Shown: positions 32,801-42,441 of the stretch, one piece after another
How positions within the stretch are numbered: position 1 is the first letter of the stretch
Layout: every line of letters starts with the position of its first letter
NCBI GenBank assembly: GCA_964612145.1
Contig: CAZTBP010000015.1
Location: 41,877-105,876 of the forward strand
Length of the DNA: 64,000 nt
Direction: 5' to 3'
From: JAGNLV01 sp964612145
Lineage (GTDB): Bacteria; Zixibacteria; MSB-5A5; GN15; FEB-12
Translations under genes and position numbers: made by a program
Notes under the pieces: model-generated
What the model saw: the letters and a program-made list of their open reading frames with translations, nothing else
The model's database searches: none
Told to the model about the DNA's origin: nothing

Positions 32801-35800
32801 AAACTGTCGATCGGAGTCTCCGGATCGACCGCCACCGGCGCCGAATTGATCGTCACGTCGGCAATCAGGATACACGTATCGGCTCCGCACGAAGTCCCCG
32901 AGATAATTGTCAACTCATAATGGCCGCTCGTATCGGCAAAGAAACAGACATTTCCGGCATCGTAGTACCCAATCGGACTGACCGACACCGTATCGTTCCG
33001 CTGAACCACCGTCACCGGCACACAAACCGTATCCGGCTGACAGATATCTATCGTCTGCGGCTGCGGACACTCGATCTGCGCCGCCGAACCAATATCGACA
33101 TTGAACGTCAGTACGCAGGTATCCACACCGCATTCACCGCTGGCAATCACCGTCGAGGTATACACCCCGGAGGTGTCCGCCTGGAAACAGAACTGCCCGC
33201 CGACATAATTGCCGAACGACGTCGTTATGGTCACGCCCGAAGGTGATATCGCCAGCGGGTAACAAACCTCTTCAGCCGCACACAGCGATACGTCGATCGG
33301 CCCGGACGGGCACTCGATAACCGTCTGCGGACTGAACTCAACCGTAACAATCATCTCATCACTGGCCTGCGCCCCGCACGAATCCGTGACCTTCACAACG
33401 AATCCGTAGGTACCACTCGTCGGCGGCGTGAAACAGATCTCGTTGGCCGCAGTGTCAATAGTACCATAACCCGAGAACATCGTCTCCGTCAATATGGCAC
33501 CGTCCGGATCGGAGGCACTGTAGTTGAAACAGAACTCAGTCGGATTACACAGCGACAGGGTTGTATCGGCCGGCAGCGATACCGTCGGCGCCTGATTCAG
33601 AGTCACCGTAACCGTCACTGTATCCGCTGATATTTCACCGCACTCGTCACCCGCCTCCAGAATGAACTGATACGTGCCGCTTTGCGTCGGCTGGAAGCAG
33701 ATACTGGTTCCGTCGTACATCCCCGGTCCCGTGAAGATGCAATCCATCAGATTGCCGTCCACATCCGAACACCCGGCTGGCCAGCAGATCTCCTGTGACT
33801 CACACAACACAATTGACTGGTCCGAACCAGCGTCGGCCACCGGCGGCGAGTTGACTCCGATTGTGACATTGATCGTGTCAACATCGACCGAGCCACAGTC
33901 ATCGACTATCTGGATAATGAATGTCTCGCTCGTGGAAGTCGTCGGGGTGAAACATACCTCGGTATTGTTCAGGTCCATCGTCCCGTTGCCCTCGAGAAGC
34001 GTGATCGTCGTTGTATTCAAACCCTCCGCATCAATCGCCGTAAACGGCAGACAAATCTCGCTGCTCTGGCACAGGAACGTATCAATATCAGCGCCGAACG
34101 CAATCTGCGGCGCCGCATTTATATCAAATTCTACGGTAAACTCAGACTCACAAACCGCCCCGCACGAATCCTCACAGGCCACGACGACCGTCACCGAATG
34201 ATCAGCAGCCGGCGTATAGCACCAGTTGCCGCCTGCCAGCGAACCCGGACCCGAAACTATCTGACAGAGCTTCAGGTTGTTGTCCGGATCTGTTGCATAC
34301 ACCGGGAGACAAACCTCTCCGGCGGCACACTGGTCAATCGTCGTATCGTTCGGGACAACACAGGTCGGCCCGGTGTTAACCGTCACATCGATTGTCACAC
34401 TGTCAACATCGACCTCGCCGCAGGAATCAACCGCTTCGAGTACAAACAGGTAGCTGCCGCTGCCCACGGGCGTGAAGCAAATCTGCGAACCATCATACGT
34501 CCCCGGTCCCTCGATAAGCGTACAACTGCTCAAGTTGCCCTCGGCATCGGTACACGACGCCGGCCAGCAAATCTGCTGCACATCACACAGGAAAAGGGTC
34601 TGGTCCGCACCCGCATCCGCTGCCGGACCAGTGTTGATCGTGTAGTTCACAACTACCGTGTCGTAGTCCGCCTCGTTACAGGCATCGATCGCCTCGAGCA
34701 CAAACGTATACGTACCCGAACCAACCGGTGTGAAACAGATGTCGGAACCGTTATAGGCGCCCGGACCCTCCAGAAGCGTTACCGACTCAATATTGCCGTC
34801 GGGATCGGTCACCGAAGCCGGCAGGCAAATCTCTGCGACGTCACACTGGAAAATCGTCTGGTCGGAGCCAAGATCAACCACCGGCGGGCTGTTGACTTCA
34901 ATGGAAAACACGATCGTATCCACATCGACCCCACCGCAGGCATCGGTAGCCTCTACAATAAACTGATAGAATCCGTCACCCGCGGGAATAAAGCACAGGT
35001 CGCCGTCGACTTCATCAATATAGCCGCTCGGGTCACCTGAAAGAATCTGGACACTGGTCACGTTGTCATCTGCGTCGGTCAACGAGTACGGCCAGCACAC
35101 AAGACCGGCGCCGCATTGGAACAACGACGTGTCATTGCCCAGCGACAAGACCGGCGCACTGTTGACTGTCACATTATAAGTCAGCGTAACCGTATCAGCC
35201 GCCCCACACGGATCGGTGACCAGCGCAGTAACCGTGTAGCTGCCGTTGCCGGCATTGAAACACCACTGCCCGGACGAACTCACCGTACCGTTGCCCGAGA
35301 GACGGCTCCACGTTGTCGCATCACCGTCAGCATCGGTCGCCGCAAACTGGTAGCAAATCTGGGCCGATGCGCACAGGAACGTATCAACCGGCGATACCGG
35401 ATCATCAGCGACCGGAGCGCTATTGATGGTCACGTCAGCTTCGATCGTGCACGTATCCGCTCCACACGACGTATTGGCAACTACCGTAATCTCATAATGA
35501 CCGCTGGTGTCAGCCGGGAAACAGACTGTACCGGCCGAATACGTCCCAAACGGCAACACCGAAATACTCAGGTCGCTGCCGTTAATTCCCACCGGCACAC
35601 ACACCGTATCGGCCTCGCATAAATCAAACGTCTGCGGAGCCGGACAGTTGATCGATGCCGCCTGCCCTATTTCAACATTAAACGTGATCGTGCAGGTGTC
35701 ACCACCGCAGTCCTCATCGGCGATCACCGTGATCTCATACACGCCGCTCGTATCAGCCTGGAAGCAAAGCTGGCCGCCCGAGTAGGTTCCAAACGAGGTT

Positions 35801-38800
35801 GTCACAGTCGCCGACGAAGGCGTGATGCTCAACAACTGACAAACCTGATCCGGCGCACAAAGGGAAACATCGATCGGGCCAGCCGGACACGCGATCACCG
35901 CCTCATCTCCAAACGACACCATCACCTGCTGCGTATCAGCAGCCGTCACACCGCAGGAGTCCGTGACCTCAACGATGAATTCATAAGAACCGTCAACAGT
36001 CGGCGTGAAACAAATCTGATTGGCCGCCGTGTCGATCGCGCCAAATCCGGAAACCATGCTCTCGACCAAACCGGCCGCGCCGTTTGGGTCGCCGACCGTA
36101 TAGTCCAGACAGATCTCTACCGTGTCACACAAAAACAGTGCCGTGTCCGCACCAAGCGCGATACTCGGTGGCTCATTAACCGTCACGTTGTACGTATGAC
36201 TGACCGTATCAGCCGCACCGCACGAATCCGCCACCTCGGCCGTAATGCTGAATGTCCCGCTGGCCACTGGCGTGAAGCACCACTCCCCGGCGGTCGAAAT
36301 TGTCCCGTCACCGGAAAGCTTCTCCCATGTCAGCGTGCCGCCATCGACATCATTCGCACCAAAAGTGAAACACACCTGCTGTGAACTGCACAACGTCAGG
36401 TTCACCGGGTCGCCCGGATCTTCAGCAACCGGCTTGGAATTAACCGTCAATAAATAGGTGATATCAACCGTGTCCACAGCCCCACAGGTATCACTGACTG
36501 CGACAATCGATGTATAGGACCCACTAAACGTCGGCGTGAAACAGAACTCCCCGCCCGACGTGATATCTCCAACACCGGCAATATGCGACCAGGTCAACGG
36601 ACCGCCTTCAGGATCTGTTGCACTGAACGTGTAACAGACCGATGCCGCAGCACACTGGAAAACGGTAAATGTATCCGGATCGACCGCGGTCGGACCCACA
36701 TTGATGTCTATCGTGACATTAACCGTATCATAATCTTCCAGTCCGCACTCATCTTCGGCACGGATAACAAACGTATACACGCCCGCCGCACCCGGTGTGA
36801 AACAAATCTGCCCACCAGTCAGCGTCCCGGGACCCGAGTACAACTCAGTCGTCACCAGGTTGTTGTCTACGTCGCTGAATGAAACACCAAAACAAACTTC
36901 CGATGGCTCGCAGAGGAACTTGCTGATGTCGGCACCGGCACTCGCGACCGGAGCGCTGTTCCGGGTAACGTATACCAGCATCGTATCTCCGCCTACATTG
37001 CCGCAATCGTCGATCGCCGTAGCGATCAACTCGTAAACGCCGGTCGTGTCAAGCGTAACACAAATGTCGGTCGAGGACCCTGACGGCGCCGAGCGGGCCG
37101 CGATGCCATCCACTTCCAAAATCCCGCTCAGGCACGTAATGTGAATCTCATCGAATGTAATTCCGTCCGGAAGATCCAAGGTGACACCACCATCGCCGCT
37201 GCCGACCGAACCCGTCGGGAACGTCTCAATGACTGTGTACTGTGCAACACCGCCCAAACGGAATTCCAGTTCCCCGGTTCCGCCGCCGTCAGTATTGGTG
37301 AATATGAGGAAATCAGAATTCGAACCGTTACAGGTTGTCACCGGCGAGAGCAGGCCCAGTACGCAGTAATTGCCGGCAGCGAAGGCAATCGAACCGTCGC
37401 CGTCGCCACCATCCGGACCACCCGAACCGGGGGTCGTAAAAGTGAGATCGGTCGGCGGACCAAGCAGATGATCAGCCGAATTACCCGGCTGAATCCCGTT
37501 CGGAAAAGAACCATAGTCGACAACTGAACCGGCAAAATCGAAATTCGGTAAAGTCAGACTGATTCCCGACTGGCTGTTCACTGGAGACACAAAATCCGAC
37601 GATGAATACAATATCTTACCCGGGTCACCGCCACCGACCTGCGTTACCGTCGCCCCGAGTTCATTGAGCCGCAGCACCTGATCAAACCCGGAAGCCGTCC
37701 CACTGTAGGTTCCCGGACTGGTAACAACCGACACCACATCACAATCGGCATCGATAACCTCAAGCGGAACACAAAATTCCAGCGGGTCACACAAAAACAA
37801 CGAGGTATCCGACGGCAACGTCACTACAGGAGCGGTGTTAACCTGCACCTCGTAAACAAGCGTCACCGTATCCGCCGAGCCATAATCATCAACTATTTCA
37901 AAGCTCGCACTATAGGTTCCGCTGGTCGCCGGTGAGAACTCCCAGTAACCCTCGACCGGACTGGTTGAGGGTGTGGACGAAAACGTCCCCGGACCACTGA
38001 TCTGGGTCATTGTCAGGATATCACCGGGATCCGGATCCGTAGCCACCAGCGTGTCGTATATGGTCTCACCAACACATATCACCGGGTCCAGCGTGTCGTT
38101 CGAGGACGGCGTCGTAAAAGTCGGCGCCGAATTGGGCGGACAAAACAGCGTCGCAAACTGTATTCCATTTGCCTCATACGCCCAGCTACCTGTATACCGG
38201 TCACCATAGGTCGTCCCGGTTGAAATCAATCCGTTCGCGTTATACGTCGCACCGGGGAGAGCGAGCGACGTAAACCGGCTCGTATTGGGATCCTCATCCG
38301 GATCATTCACCTGGTACTGGTCGGTAATTCCGGCGTACGTGTCACTGTATTCGGGAATCGTTGAGAGCGGCGTCATATCGTCGCCGAGATAAATCTGATC
38401 CGCGTCAAACGCCACCCCATGGCCGGAGCTCCAGACATTAAAATCAATCGCACAACCCGCAACCGCAACACCCAGCGTATCACGATAATCACCGGTGTCC
38501 ATCGGCTTGGCATAATCGATAGTGATATCCCACCAGACTTCATACAGATTCGGCGCAATACTATCGGGCCACTTCACCCAGCCCCAGCGGTCATTCTGCT
38601 TGAGATCACCGGACAGATCAAAACCCTGCGCCCAGACATTAACACCCGGCGTGGGCTGCTGATCCATCGTGGCGAGAATCGACCCATGAAACTGCTCCAG
38701 CGAGTTACCTCGGGAATACAGGAAATTAGTCACATACCACTTCCCGGTAGCCGTATCATTGAAGATATAGTACCCGCCAACATTGTTATCCAAAGGCTGC

Positions 38801-39000
38801 GGCAAAGCCGGCACACCCTGAAACCACGCCGAATCGATCAAGTTGTAGTTCGGCGGGGCACCAGGTGGATTGTTACTGTAAGAGTCGTAATAAGTGGACT
38901 GACTTCCAATTGGGGTGCGTTGCGCGTAGACCGATGAAGCTGTCAGCAACAGCGCGCAAGCCAACATGACGGTTAAAAGGAAATCCCTTTTACAGGCCAT
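29830..39000 (-). CDS. giant secreted protein: Cys-rich Ig-like repeats, cohesin-like, dockerin-like and C-terminal sorting domain
   Basis: 3056 residues. ATG 39000 has GGGGAG ten bases upstream and opens a signal peptide ending SVYAQ. Residues about 30-285 form a unique N-terminal region (possibly jelly-roll). From about 287 to 2575 run about 24 Ig/cadherin-like repeats of 85-95 residues, mostly beginning NSAPV..AG.D..LFLC and containing IC(W/F), ICFTP and DSCG; about four Cys per repeat suggests disulfide-bonded, extracellular modules. Repeat 2 holds an extra segment of about 210 residues. A cohesin-like domain follows (GGFDLLIQYDPSALLF, about 2580-2740), then two dockerin-like calcium motifs (RGDMNLNGTAYEISD and SDVNGDGIPLSVADL, about 2780-2855). 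An FlgD-like sorting domain (NYPNPFNPTTTIEFALP ... GVYFYRL, about 2965-3056) ends it, predicting export and surface attachment by a type IX-like route. Probably an adhesin or surface-layer scaffold. Confidence 0.87.
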   Translation of the reverse strand: MACKRDFLLTVMLACALLLTASSVYAQRTPIGSQSTYYDSYSNNPPGAPPNYNLIDSAWFQGVPALPQPLDNNVGGYYIFNDTATGKWYVTNFLYSRGNSLEQFHGSILATMDQQPTPGVNVWAQGFDLSGDLKQNDRWGWVKWPDSIAPNLYEVWWDITIDYAKPMDTGDYRDTLGVAVAGCAIDFNVWSSGHGVAFDADQIYLGDDMTPLSTIPEYSDTYAGITDQYQVNDPDEDPNTSRFTSLALPGATYNANGLISTGTTYGDRYTGSWAYEANGIQFATLFCPPNSAPTFTTPSSNDTLDPVICVGETIYDTLVATDPDPGDILTMTQISGPGTFSSTPSTSPVEGYWEFSPATSGTYSASFEIVDDYGSADTVTLVYEVQVNTAPVVTLPSDTSLFLCDPLEFCVPLEVIDADCDVVSVVTSPGTYSGTASGFDQVLRLNELGATVTQVGGGDPGKILYSSSDFVSPVNSQSGISLTLPNFDFAGSVVDYGSFPNGIQPGNSADHLLGPPTDLTFTTPGSGGPDGGDGDGSIAFAAGNYCVLGLLSPVTTCNGSNSDFLIFTNTDGGGTGELEFRLGGVAQYTVIETFPTGSVGSGDGGVTLDLPDGITFDEIHITCLSGILEVDGIAARSAPSGSSTDICVTLDTTGVYELIATAIDDCGNVGGDTMLVYVTRNSAPVASAGADISKFLCEPSEVCFGVSFSDVDNNLVTTELYSGPGTLTGGQICFTPGAAGVYTFVIRAEDECGLEDYDTVNVTIDINVGPTAVDPDTFTVFQCAAASVCYTFSATDPEGGPLTWSHIAGVGDITSGGEFCFTPTFSGSYTSIVAVSDTCGAVDTVDITYLLTVNSKPVAEDPGDPVNLTLCSSQQVCFTFGANDVDGGTLTWEKLSGDGTISTAGEWCFTPVASGTFSITAEVADSCGAADTVSHTYNVTVNEPPSIALGADTALFLCDTVEICLDYTVGDPNGAAGLVESMVSGFGAIDTAANQICFTPTVDGSYEFIVEVTDSCGVTAADTQQVMVSFGDEAVIACPAGPIDVSLCAPDQVCQLLSITPSSATVTTSFGTYSGGQLCFQADTSGVYEITVIADEDCGGDTCTITFNVEIGQAASINCPAPQTFDLCEADTVCVPVGINGSDLSISVLPFGTYSAGTVCFPADTSGHYEITVVANTSCGADTCTIEADVTINSAPVADDPVSPVDTFLCASAQICYQFAATDADGDATTWSRLSGNGTVSSSGQWCFNAGNGSYTVTALVTDPCGAADTVTLTYNVTVNSAPVLSLGNDTSLFQCGAGLVCWPYSLTDADDNVTSVQILSGDPSGYIDEVDGDLCFIPAGDGFYQFIVEATDACGGVDVDTIVFSIEVNSPPVVDLGSDQTIFQCDVAEICLPASVTDPDGNIESVTLLEGPGAYNGSDICFTPVGSGTYTFVLEAIDACNEADYDTVVVNYTINTGPAADAGADQTLFLCDVQQICWPASCTDAEGNLSSCTLIEGPGTYDGSQICFTPVGSGSYLFVLEAVDSCGEVDVDSVTIDVTVNTGPTCVVPNDTTIDQCAAGEVCLPVYATDPDNNLKLCQIVSGPGSLAGGNWCYTPAADHSVTVVVACEDSCGAVCESEFTVEFDINAAPQIAFGADIDTFLCQSSEICLPFTAIDAEGLNTTTITLLEGNGTMDLNNTEVCFTPTTSTSETFIIQIVDDCGSVDVDTINVTIGVNSPPVADAGSDQSIVLCESQEICWPAGCSDVDGNLMDCIFTGPGMYDGTSICFQPTQSGTYQFILEAGDECGEISADTVTVTVTLNQAPTVSLPADTTLSLCNPTEFCFNYSASDPDGAILTETMFSGYGTIDTAANEICFTPPTSGTYGFVVKVTDSCGAQASDEMIVTVEFSPQTVIECPSGPIDVSLCAAEEVCYPLAISPSGVTITTSFGNYVGGQFCFQADTSGVYTSTVIASGECGVDTCVLTFNVDIGSAAQIECPQPQTIDICQPDTVCVPVTVVQRNDTVSVSPIGYYDAGNVCFFADTSGHYELTIISGTSCGADTCILIADVTINSAPVAVDPETPIDSFLCDPIQFCHDFSANDPDGDSLLWSRLSGPGAVSETGQWCFTPTAGGSYTVTVVVTDPCGAADTTSLTVNISLNGPPVVDLGGNKANKLNVFQCDPVETCLVYTVTDPDDNVVLEELIAGAATLDTAANQFCFTPDTSGTYRFIIRAEDACGEFDVDTLDVVLELNESPVANAGADQTLFLCGIEELCWPASCSDPDDNLDSCYIVSGAGVYASGTICFTPDTAGVFDIVLRSVDDCGAFDEDTVSLTISINSAPVCDIPDNAAFEQCAPTTVSLPVGATDADGNFDHCEIVTGPGSISGGNWTYTPTSDQSVTVQVLCIDSCGATCEGEFSVTFEINDPPVVDLGSDQLMFLCDQGSPVCVESSITDDEGNLESVTVIEPVGGTYSGTNVCFTPQHGEGQYPVIVEAVDSCGRVDRDTTILTIDYNDPPTLGGTPSFALYLDEAGEVCFTVEVDDPDGNVTDVDVSGPATFDGTEAYFIADTSGVYCFEITARDACDETVTDTVCVTVEVDECLHVQIEKTHGTYQGSHETVSIFQQASGKPIGGFDLLIQYDPSALLFNAAYPGELIDQCGWEYFTFRQGADGNCSGCPTGLVRIVAIAETNNGANHPACFMSGLTGSLVDLDFLVTNDRNFECQYVPIRFFWYDCGDNSIADRSGDTLWVSRRVFDFELNEITHTGYGFPGFFGAPDLCLEGGGPGKPAAIRCIDFTNGGIDIVCADSIDDRGDMNLNGTAYEISDAVLYSNYFVYGLGVFGPNIEAATAASDVNGDGIPLSVADLVYMIRVIVGDAIGLPKLDPNMSADVTISLNHGALGIDASDYRVGAMYLTVKGQVMPELYPEAQSMDLQYRFDGQQTRILVYNLDGTAYLEPGRVLNLGGNVTEIEQIELGAWDGFMLSARVTSLPDRFELFHNYPNPFNPTTTIEFALPNAAEWDLTIYNVLGRTVKTISGQDDAGYVKVMWDASEYASGVYFYRLRAGEFTATKKMVLLK
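31530..38150 (-). repeat. array of about 24 coding repeats with a 2.58-kb higher-order duplication
   Basis: Repeat units of about 255-290 bases inside the giant gene. Units starting near 36180 through 33860 recur in the same order from about 33600 to 31530: the GPIDVSLCA, FDLCEADTVC / IDICQPDTVC, NSAPVADDP / NSAPVAVDP and TIDQC / AFEQC units are each offset by roughly 2.3-2.6 kb. This shows duplication of a block of eight or nine units with one unit gained or lost. Confidence 0.75.
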
Positions 39001-39436
39001 AAGCGTGGTTCTCCCCGAGAAATTCACATCTCGATTGTTTAGCAACAGAAGTAATCGGACGGCAACGCCCTAACCCTGTATTGCGGGTCAACGCTGAACT
39101 TGATTACAGCTAAATTCTGAAATCCCTGCGGCTGAAAAGGCGTGAACAACCGTTCATTCATTACTCCGTGATTTACCTAATTTGTCGTCGCGCCGGGGAT
39201 AGCTTTTCGTCCTGTGTCCCCGTTTGCAATATCGGGCGGATGCACCCGGCGTCTATACACATCAAACTATATCGAAATCACCGTTTCGTCAAGGGAAAAC
39301 CCCTGCAAATACAGCATTTAACGCCAAATTAATCAAATTCGAACGTCAAAACTGGAGTATATCAGTTCAAATTTACTTTCCACTGCCCATTTCTACGAAA
39401 TTTCGCTATTTTGACTGCAAATTTGGAGGAAGATCC
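39001..39436. other. 436 bases without a gene
   Basis: AT-richer than the surroundings. It contains the leader and promoter area of the giant gene (minus strand) and the upstream region of the small membrane protein (plus strand). I could not assign a convincing promoter. Reading frames across it have no coding character. Confidence 0.5.
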
Positions 39437-39760
39437 ATGCTGAAAGCGATGGGTTCCTCCGGCTTTGCGCTCTTCCCGGTTATGATCCCGTTTTTGATTC
39501 ACCAGGCCACCCTCCAGTCCAAAGCCCGGCGAGCCGCCTGGATATTCTACGCCGCCCTGATAGACCGCGTGCGCATGGTCCTCGCCGTAAAACGGATCAT
39601 CATTCTGCTGCGGATCTTCCCCATCGCCCCCTTCCTCATCGGCGTTCAGGCCTGGATATTCGGCAGCTTCCTGCATGCCGGCCTGCTCACCGCCGGCCTC
39701 ATTCCGCTTCAAAACGAACGTATTCTAAAAAAAATATCCAGGTGGGAACTGTTAAGCTAG
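39437..39760 (+). CDS. small hypothetical membrane protein
   Basis: A 107-residue basic protein. ATG 39437 has GGAGG seven bases upstream, which separates it from a longer frame running in from 39224. Two to three hydrophobic stretches are visible (about residues 8-20, 55-72 and 76-92), the last two forming a likely helical hairpin (ILLRIFPIAPFLIGVQAWIF, then FLHAGLLTAGLIPL). No family recognised. It stands alone, convergent with the M48 protease gene. An opposite-strand frame of 116 codons lacks a ribosome site and has odd composition, so it is rejected. Confidence 0.6.
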   Translation: MLKAMGSSGFALFPVMIPFLIHQATLQSKARRAAWIFYAALIDRVRMVLAVKRIIILLRIFPIAPFLIGVQAWIFGSFLHAGLLTAGLIPLQNERILKKISRWELLS

Positions 39761-39773
39761 CATCTCCCGTGTC

Positions 39774-41111
39774 CTACCGACCCAACTCCTGCGCATACCC
39801 CCGCACAAACGCCATCCGCTTGTTCAACGCCGGATGACTGTAAAACCAGAACTCAATCACCGGATGCGGGTCCGGATCCGACAGATTGAACACCGACAAC
39901 TTATCAAACGCCCGCGCCGCCGTCTCACCCGATACATCCGTGACCTCCATTCCGAACACGTCGCTCTGACGCTCCATATACCGGCTCGCGTTATTGGTCA
40001 CCGGCTGGAAAACGAACTGGAAGACTGTCAGGAAAATCAGCAACAGCGGCAATGAGGCGATATCCCCCAGCCGGCTGAACCCAAACCGATTCTGATATCG
40101 CCTGATAATCGGGTGCACCGTCTTATCCGTCAGCCAGGTCATCAACAGGATGAACAATATCGCCACCCCCAGCCCCCAGAAAAGATGGTCCATCACGTAA
40201 TGCCCCATCTCGTGTCCCATCACAAACATGATCTCATCGTGCGAAAAATTCTTAATCATCGTGTCGTACAGCACTATCCGCTTCGTCCCGAACAACCCCG
40301 TCACATACGCATTGATCTTCGACGATTGCTTGCTGGCGTCGACCTGAAACACATCCGATCCCTCGATCCCCGCCTTCTCTGCCAGCGCCAGCAGCTTTGC
40401 CTCCAGCTGCTTGTCCTTCACCGGCTCAAAGTCATTAAACAGCGGGCTGATCAGCACCGGCGCCACCACAATTGCCAGTACCGCAAACGGAATCGCCCCG
40501 ATAGAAAACGCCAGCCACCATCGCTTCACCCTGTTTATCACCAGGTACAAAAACCACACCGGGATAACTCCGACCACAATCCCGACCAACAGGCCCAGAA
40601 TATCCTCCCTCCACCACGACAGGAAACTCTGGTTCAAAAATCCGTAATCGCTCTCGACAATAAACCCGCGATAAAAATCAAACGGAAAATTCAACAGGTA
40701 CTCCACCACCAGAAAAAGCGCCAGATACAGCCAGATAACAAAGAACCTTTTCTTCGCCACCGACGCCCAGTCCCGAAGTTTCGCTGACAGCCCGGTCGAC
40801 AAAATCAGCAGCAGCACCCCTATCGATACAAAAAAACTGACAAACCGCCAGATATTTACAAACCGCGAATACGAAATCAGCTTTGCCTTCCGCTCCGGGT
40901 CCATCGGGTACTGGATCTTCCCCTCAGCGTCAGCCGCCGCCCCCGCGATCGCAACCGTATCCTGCCCCAGCGTATCGGCCAATGCCTCAAGGCTCGAATC
41001 GGTCAGCAGTGTATTTCCAGACGCAAACCCCGAATCAGCATTTTGAGCCAAAACCGGCACGGCCGCCAACAGTATCAAGAGAGCCAGCACACCTGTCATC
41101 AATATGCGCAT
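39774..41111 (-). CDS. M48-family CAAX-protease-like membrane metallopeptidase
   Basis: A 445-residue Ste24/CAAX prenyl protease 1-like enzyme with a signal or first helix, about seven transmembrane helices, and the zinc motif GHEMGHYVMDH (about residue 300). SKQSSKINAYVTGLFGTKRIVLYDT precedes it and the third-ligand region ERQSDVFGMEVT follows; both are typical of the Ste24 branch. In bacteria such enzymes probably act in membrane protein quality control. GGAG precedes ATG. A short Gln- and Ala-rich periplasmic stretch (about 25-65) follows the first helix. Confidence 0.9.
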   Translation of the reverse strand: MRILMTGVLALLILLAAVPVLAQNADSGFASGNTLLTDSSLEALADTLGQDTVAIAGAAADAEGKIQYPMDPERKAKLISYSRFVNIWRFVSFFVSIGVLLLILSTGLSAKLRDWASVAKKRFFVIWLYLALFLVVEYLLNFPFDFYRGFIVESDYGFLNQSFLSWWREDILGLLVGIVVGVIPVWFLYLVINRVKRWWLAFSIGAIPFAVLAIVVAPVLISPLFNDFEPVKDKQLEAKLLALAEKAGIEGSDVFQVDASKQSSKINAYVTGLFGTKRIVLYDTMIKNFSHDEIMFVMGHEMGHYVMDHLFWGLGVAILFILLMTWLTDKTVHPIIRRYQNRFGFSRLGDIASLPLLLIFLTVFQFVFQPVTNNASRYMERQSDVFGMEVTDVSGETAARAFDKLSVFNLSDPDPHPVIEFWFYSHPALNKRMAFVRGYAQELGR

Positions 41112-41283
41112 TGTTTAATCTCCACTCATATGAACCGCAATGCCCAATAATACGACAAACTCCGACCAAAGATTCCATAAAAAAGGGCGACTCCGCAATT
41201 GGCGAACCCACCCTTCAACCTTGTCGTGACGACGCCATGTTGCCCACCCGCTGCCGGTGGGATCACACCATCCAATCGCCCCC

Positions 41284-42336
41284 CTACGCCACCGTCACTT
41301 CCTTCTCCAAATACACATCCTGAATCGCATTGAGCAGCTCCACACCGTCTTTCATCGGCTTCTGGAACGCCTTGCGACCGGAAATCAGACCCATTCCACC
41401 CGCCCGCTTGTTAATCACCGCGGTCCGAACAGCCGCCTCGAGATCACCTTTGCCCTTCGACGCCCCGCCCGAATTGATCAGGCCGATCCGCCCCATATAA
41501 CAATTGGCAATCTGGTACCGGCACAGGTCGATCGGATTGTCACTGGTCAGATCACTGTACACCTTGTCATGCGTCTTGCCGAATCCAATTGCCGTATACC
41601 CGCCGTTGGTCTCCGGAAGCTTCTGCTTGATAATATCCGCCTCGATCGTAACGCCGATATGGTTCGCCTGCCCGGTCAAATCAGCCGCGCTGTGATAATC
41701 GGTCCCGTCCTTTTTAAACGCACTGTTGCGCAGGTAACACCACAGCACCGTAAACATACCCAGGTCGTGCGCATAGCGGAACGCCTCGGAGACTTCCTGC
41801 AACTGACGCATCCCTTCCTCGGCGCCGAAATAAATCGTCGCCCCGACACCAACCGCACCCAGATTAAAACACTGGTCCACCGCGGCAAACATCACCTGGT
41901 CGTAGTTGTTCGGATACGTCAGCATCTCGTTATGGTTGATCTTAACGATAAACGGAATCCTGTGCGCATACTTGCGCGACACCGCCCCCAGCACACCCAG
42001 GGTCGAGGCCACGCCGTTGCAGCCGCCCTCGATCGCCAGCTTCACTATCCCTCCCGGATCGAAATATTCCGGGTTGGGCGCAAACGAAGCCCCGCCGCTG
42101 TGCTCGATCCCCTGATCCACCGGCAGAATCGAGACATACCCGGTCCCGGCCAGCCGCCCGTTATTCCGCAGCGTCGCCAGGTTGCGCATCACGATCGGGT
42201 TGCGATCGGTATGGACAAAGACGTCATCCAGAAAGCTCGGACCCGGAAGGTGCAGACTCGACTTCGGAATCGTCTTGCACTCATGCTTGAGCAGGTTCGC
42301 ATGCTCCCCTAACTGCTGTTCAATTTTACTGATCAT
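41284..42336 (-). CDS. fbaB: class I fructose-bisphosphate aldolase (DhnA/FbaB type)
   Basis: A 350-residue Schiff-base aldolase cleaving fructose-1,6-bisphosphate in glycolysis and gluconeogenesis. The DhnA-type features are VDQGIEHSGG near residue 75, GCNGVASTLG, FIVKINHNE, the ADIIKQKLP strand (catalytic Lys region) and LINSGGASKGKGD with the phosphate-binding GG. AAGGAG lies nine bases before ATG. Monocistronic. Confidence 0.93.
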   Translation of the reverse strand: MISKIEQQLGEHANLLKHECKTIPKSSLHLPGPSFLDDVFVHTDRNPIVMRNLATLRNNGRLAGTGYVSILPVDQGIEHSGGASFAPNPEYFDPGGIVKLAIEGGCNGVASTLGVLGAVSRKYAHRIPFIVKINHNEMLTYPNNYDQVMFAAVDQCFNLGAVGVGATIYFGAEEGMRQLQEVSEAFRYAHDLGMFTVLWCYLRNSAFKKDGTDYHSAADLTGQANHIGVTIEADIIKQKLPETNGGYTAIGFGKTHDKVYSDLTSDNPIDLCRYQIANCYMGRIGLINSGGASKGKGDLEAAVRTAVINKRAGGMGLISGRKAFQKPMKDGVELLNAIQDVYLEKEVTVA

Positions 42337-42441
42337 AGTACCACACTCCTTGAGATTTTCATCACATGCCGCAAACTAAGCAGTTTACATACGGCCCGTC
42401 AACCCCAAAGCAGGATTCGAAAAAGTACATCTAACGGGATT

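Noticed and set aside
39362..39712. A 116-codon minus-strand frame rich in Glu, Gly and Gln
   Set aside because: No ribosome site and low-complexity composition. The plus-strand frame from 39437 has GGAGG and hydrophobic helices, so it is the real gene.
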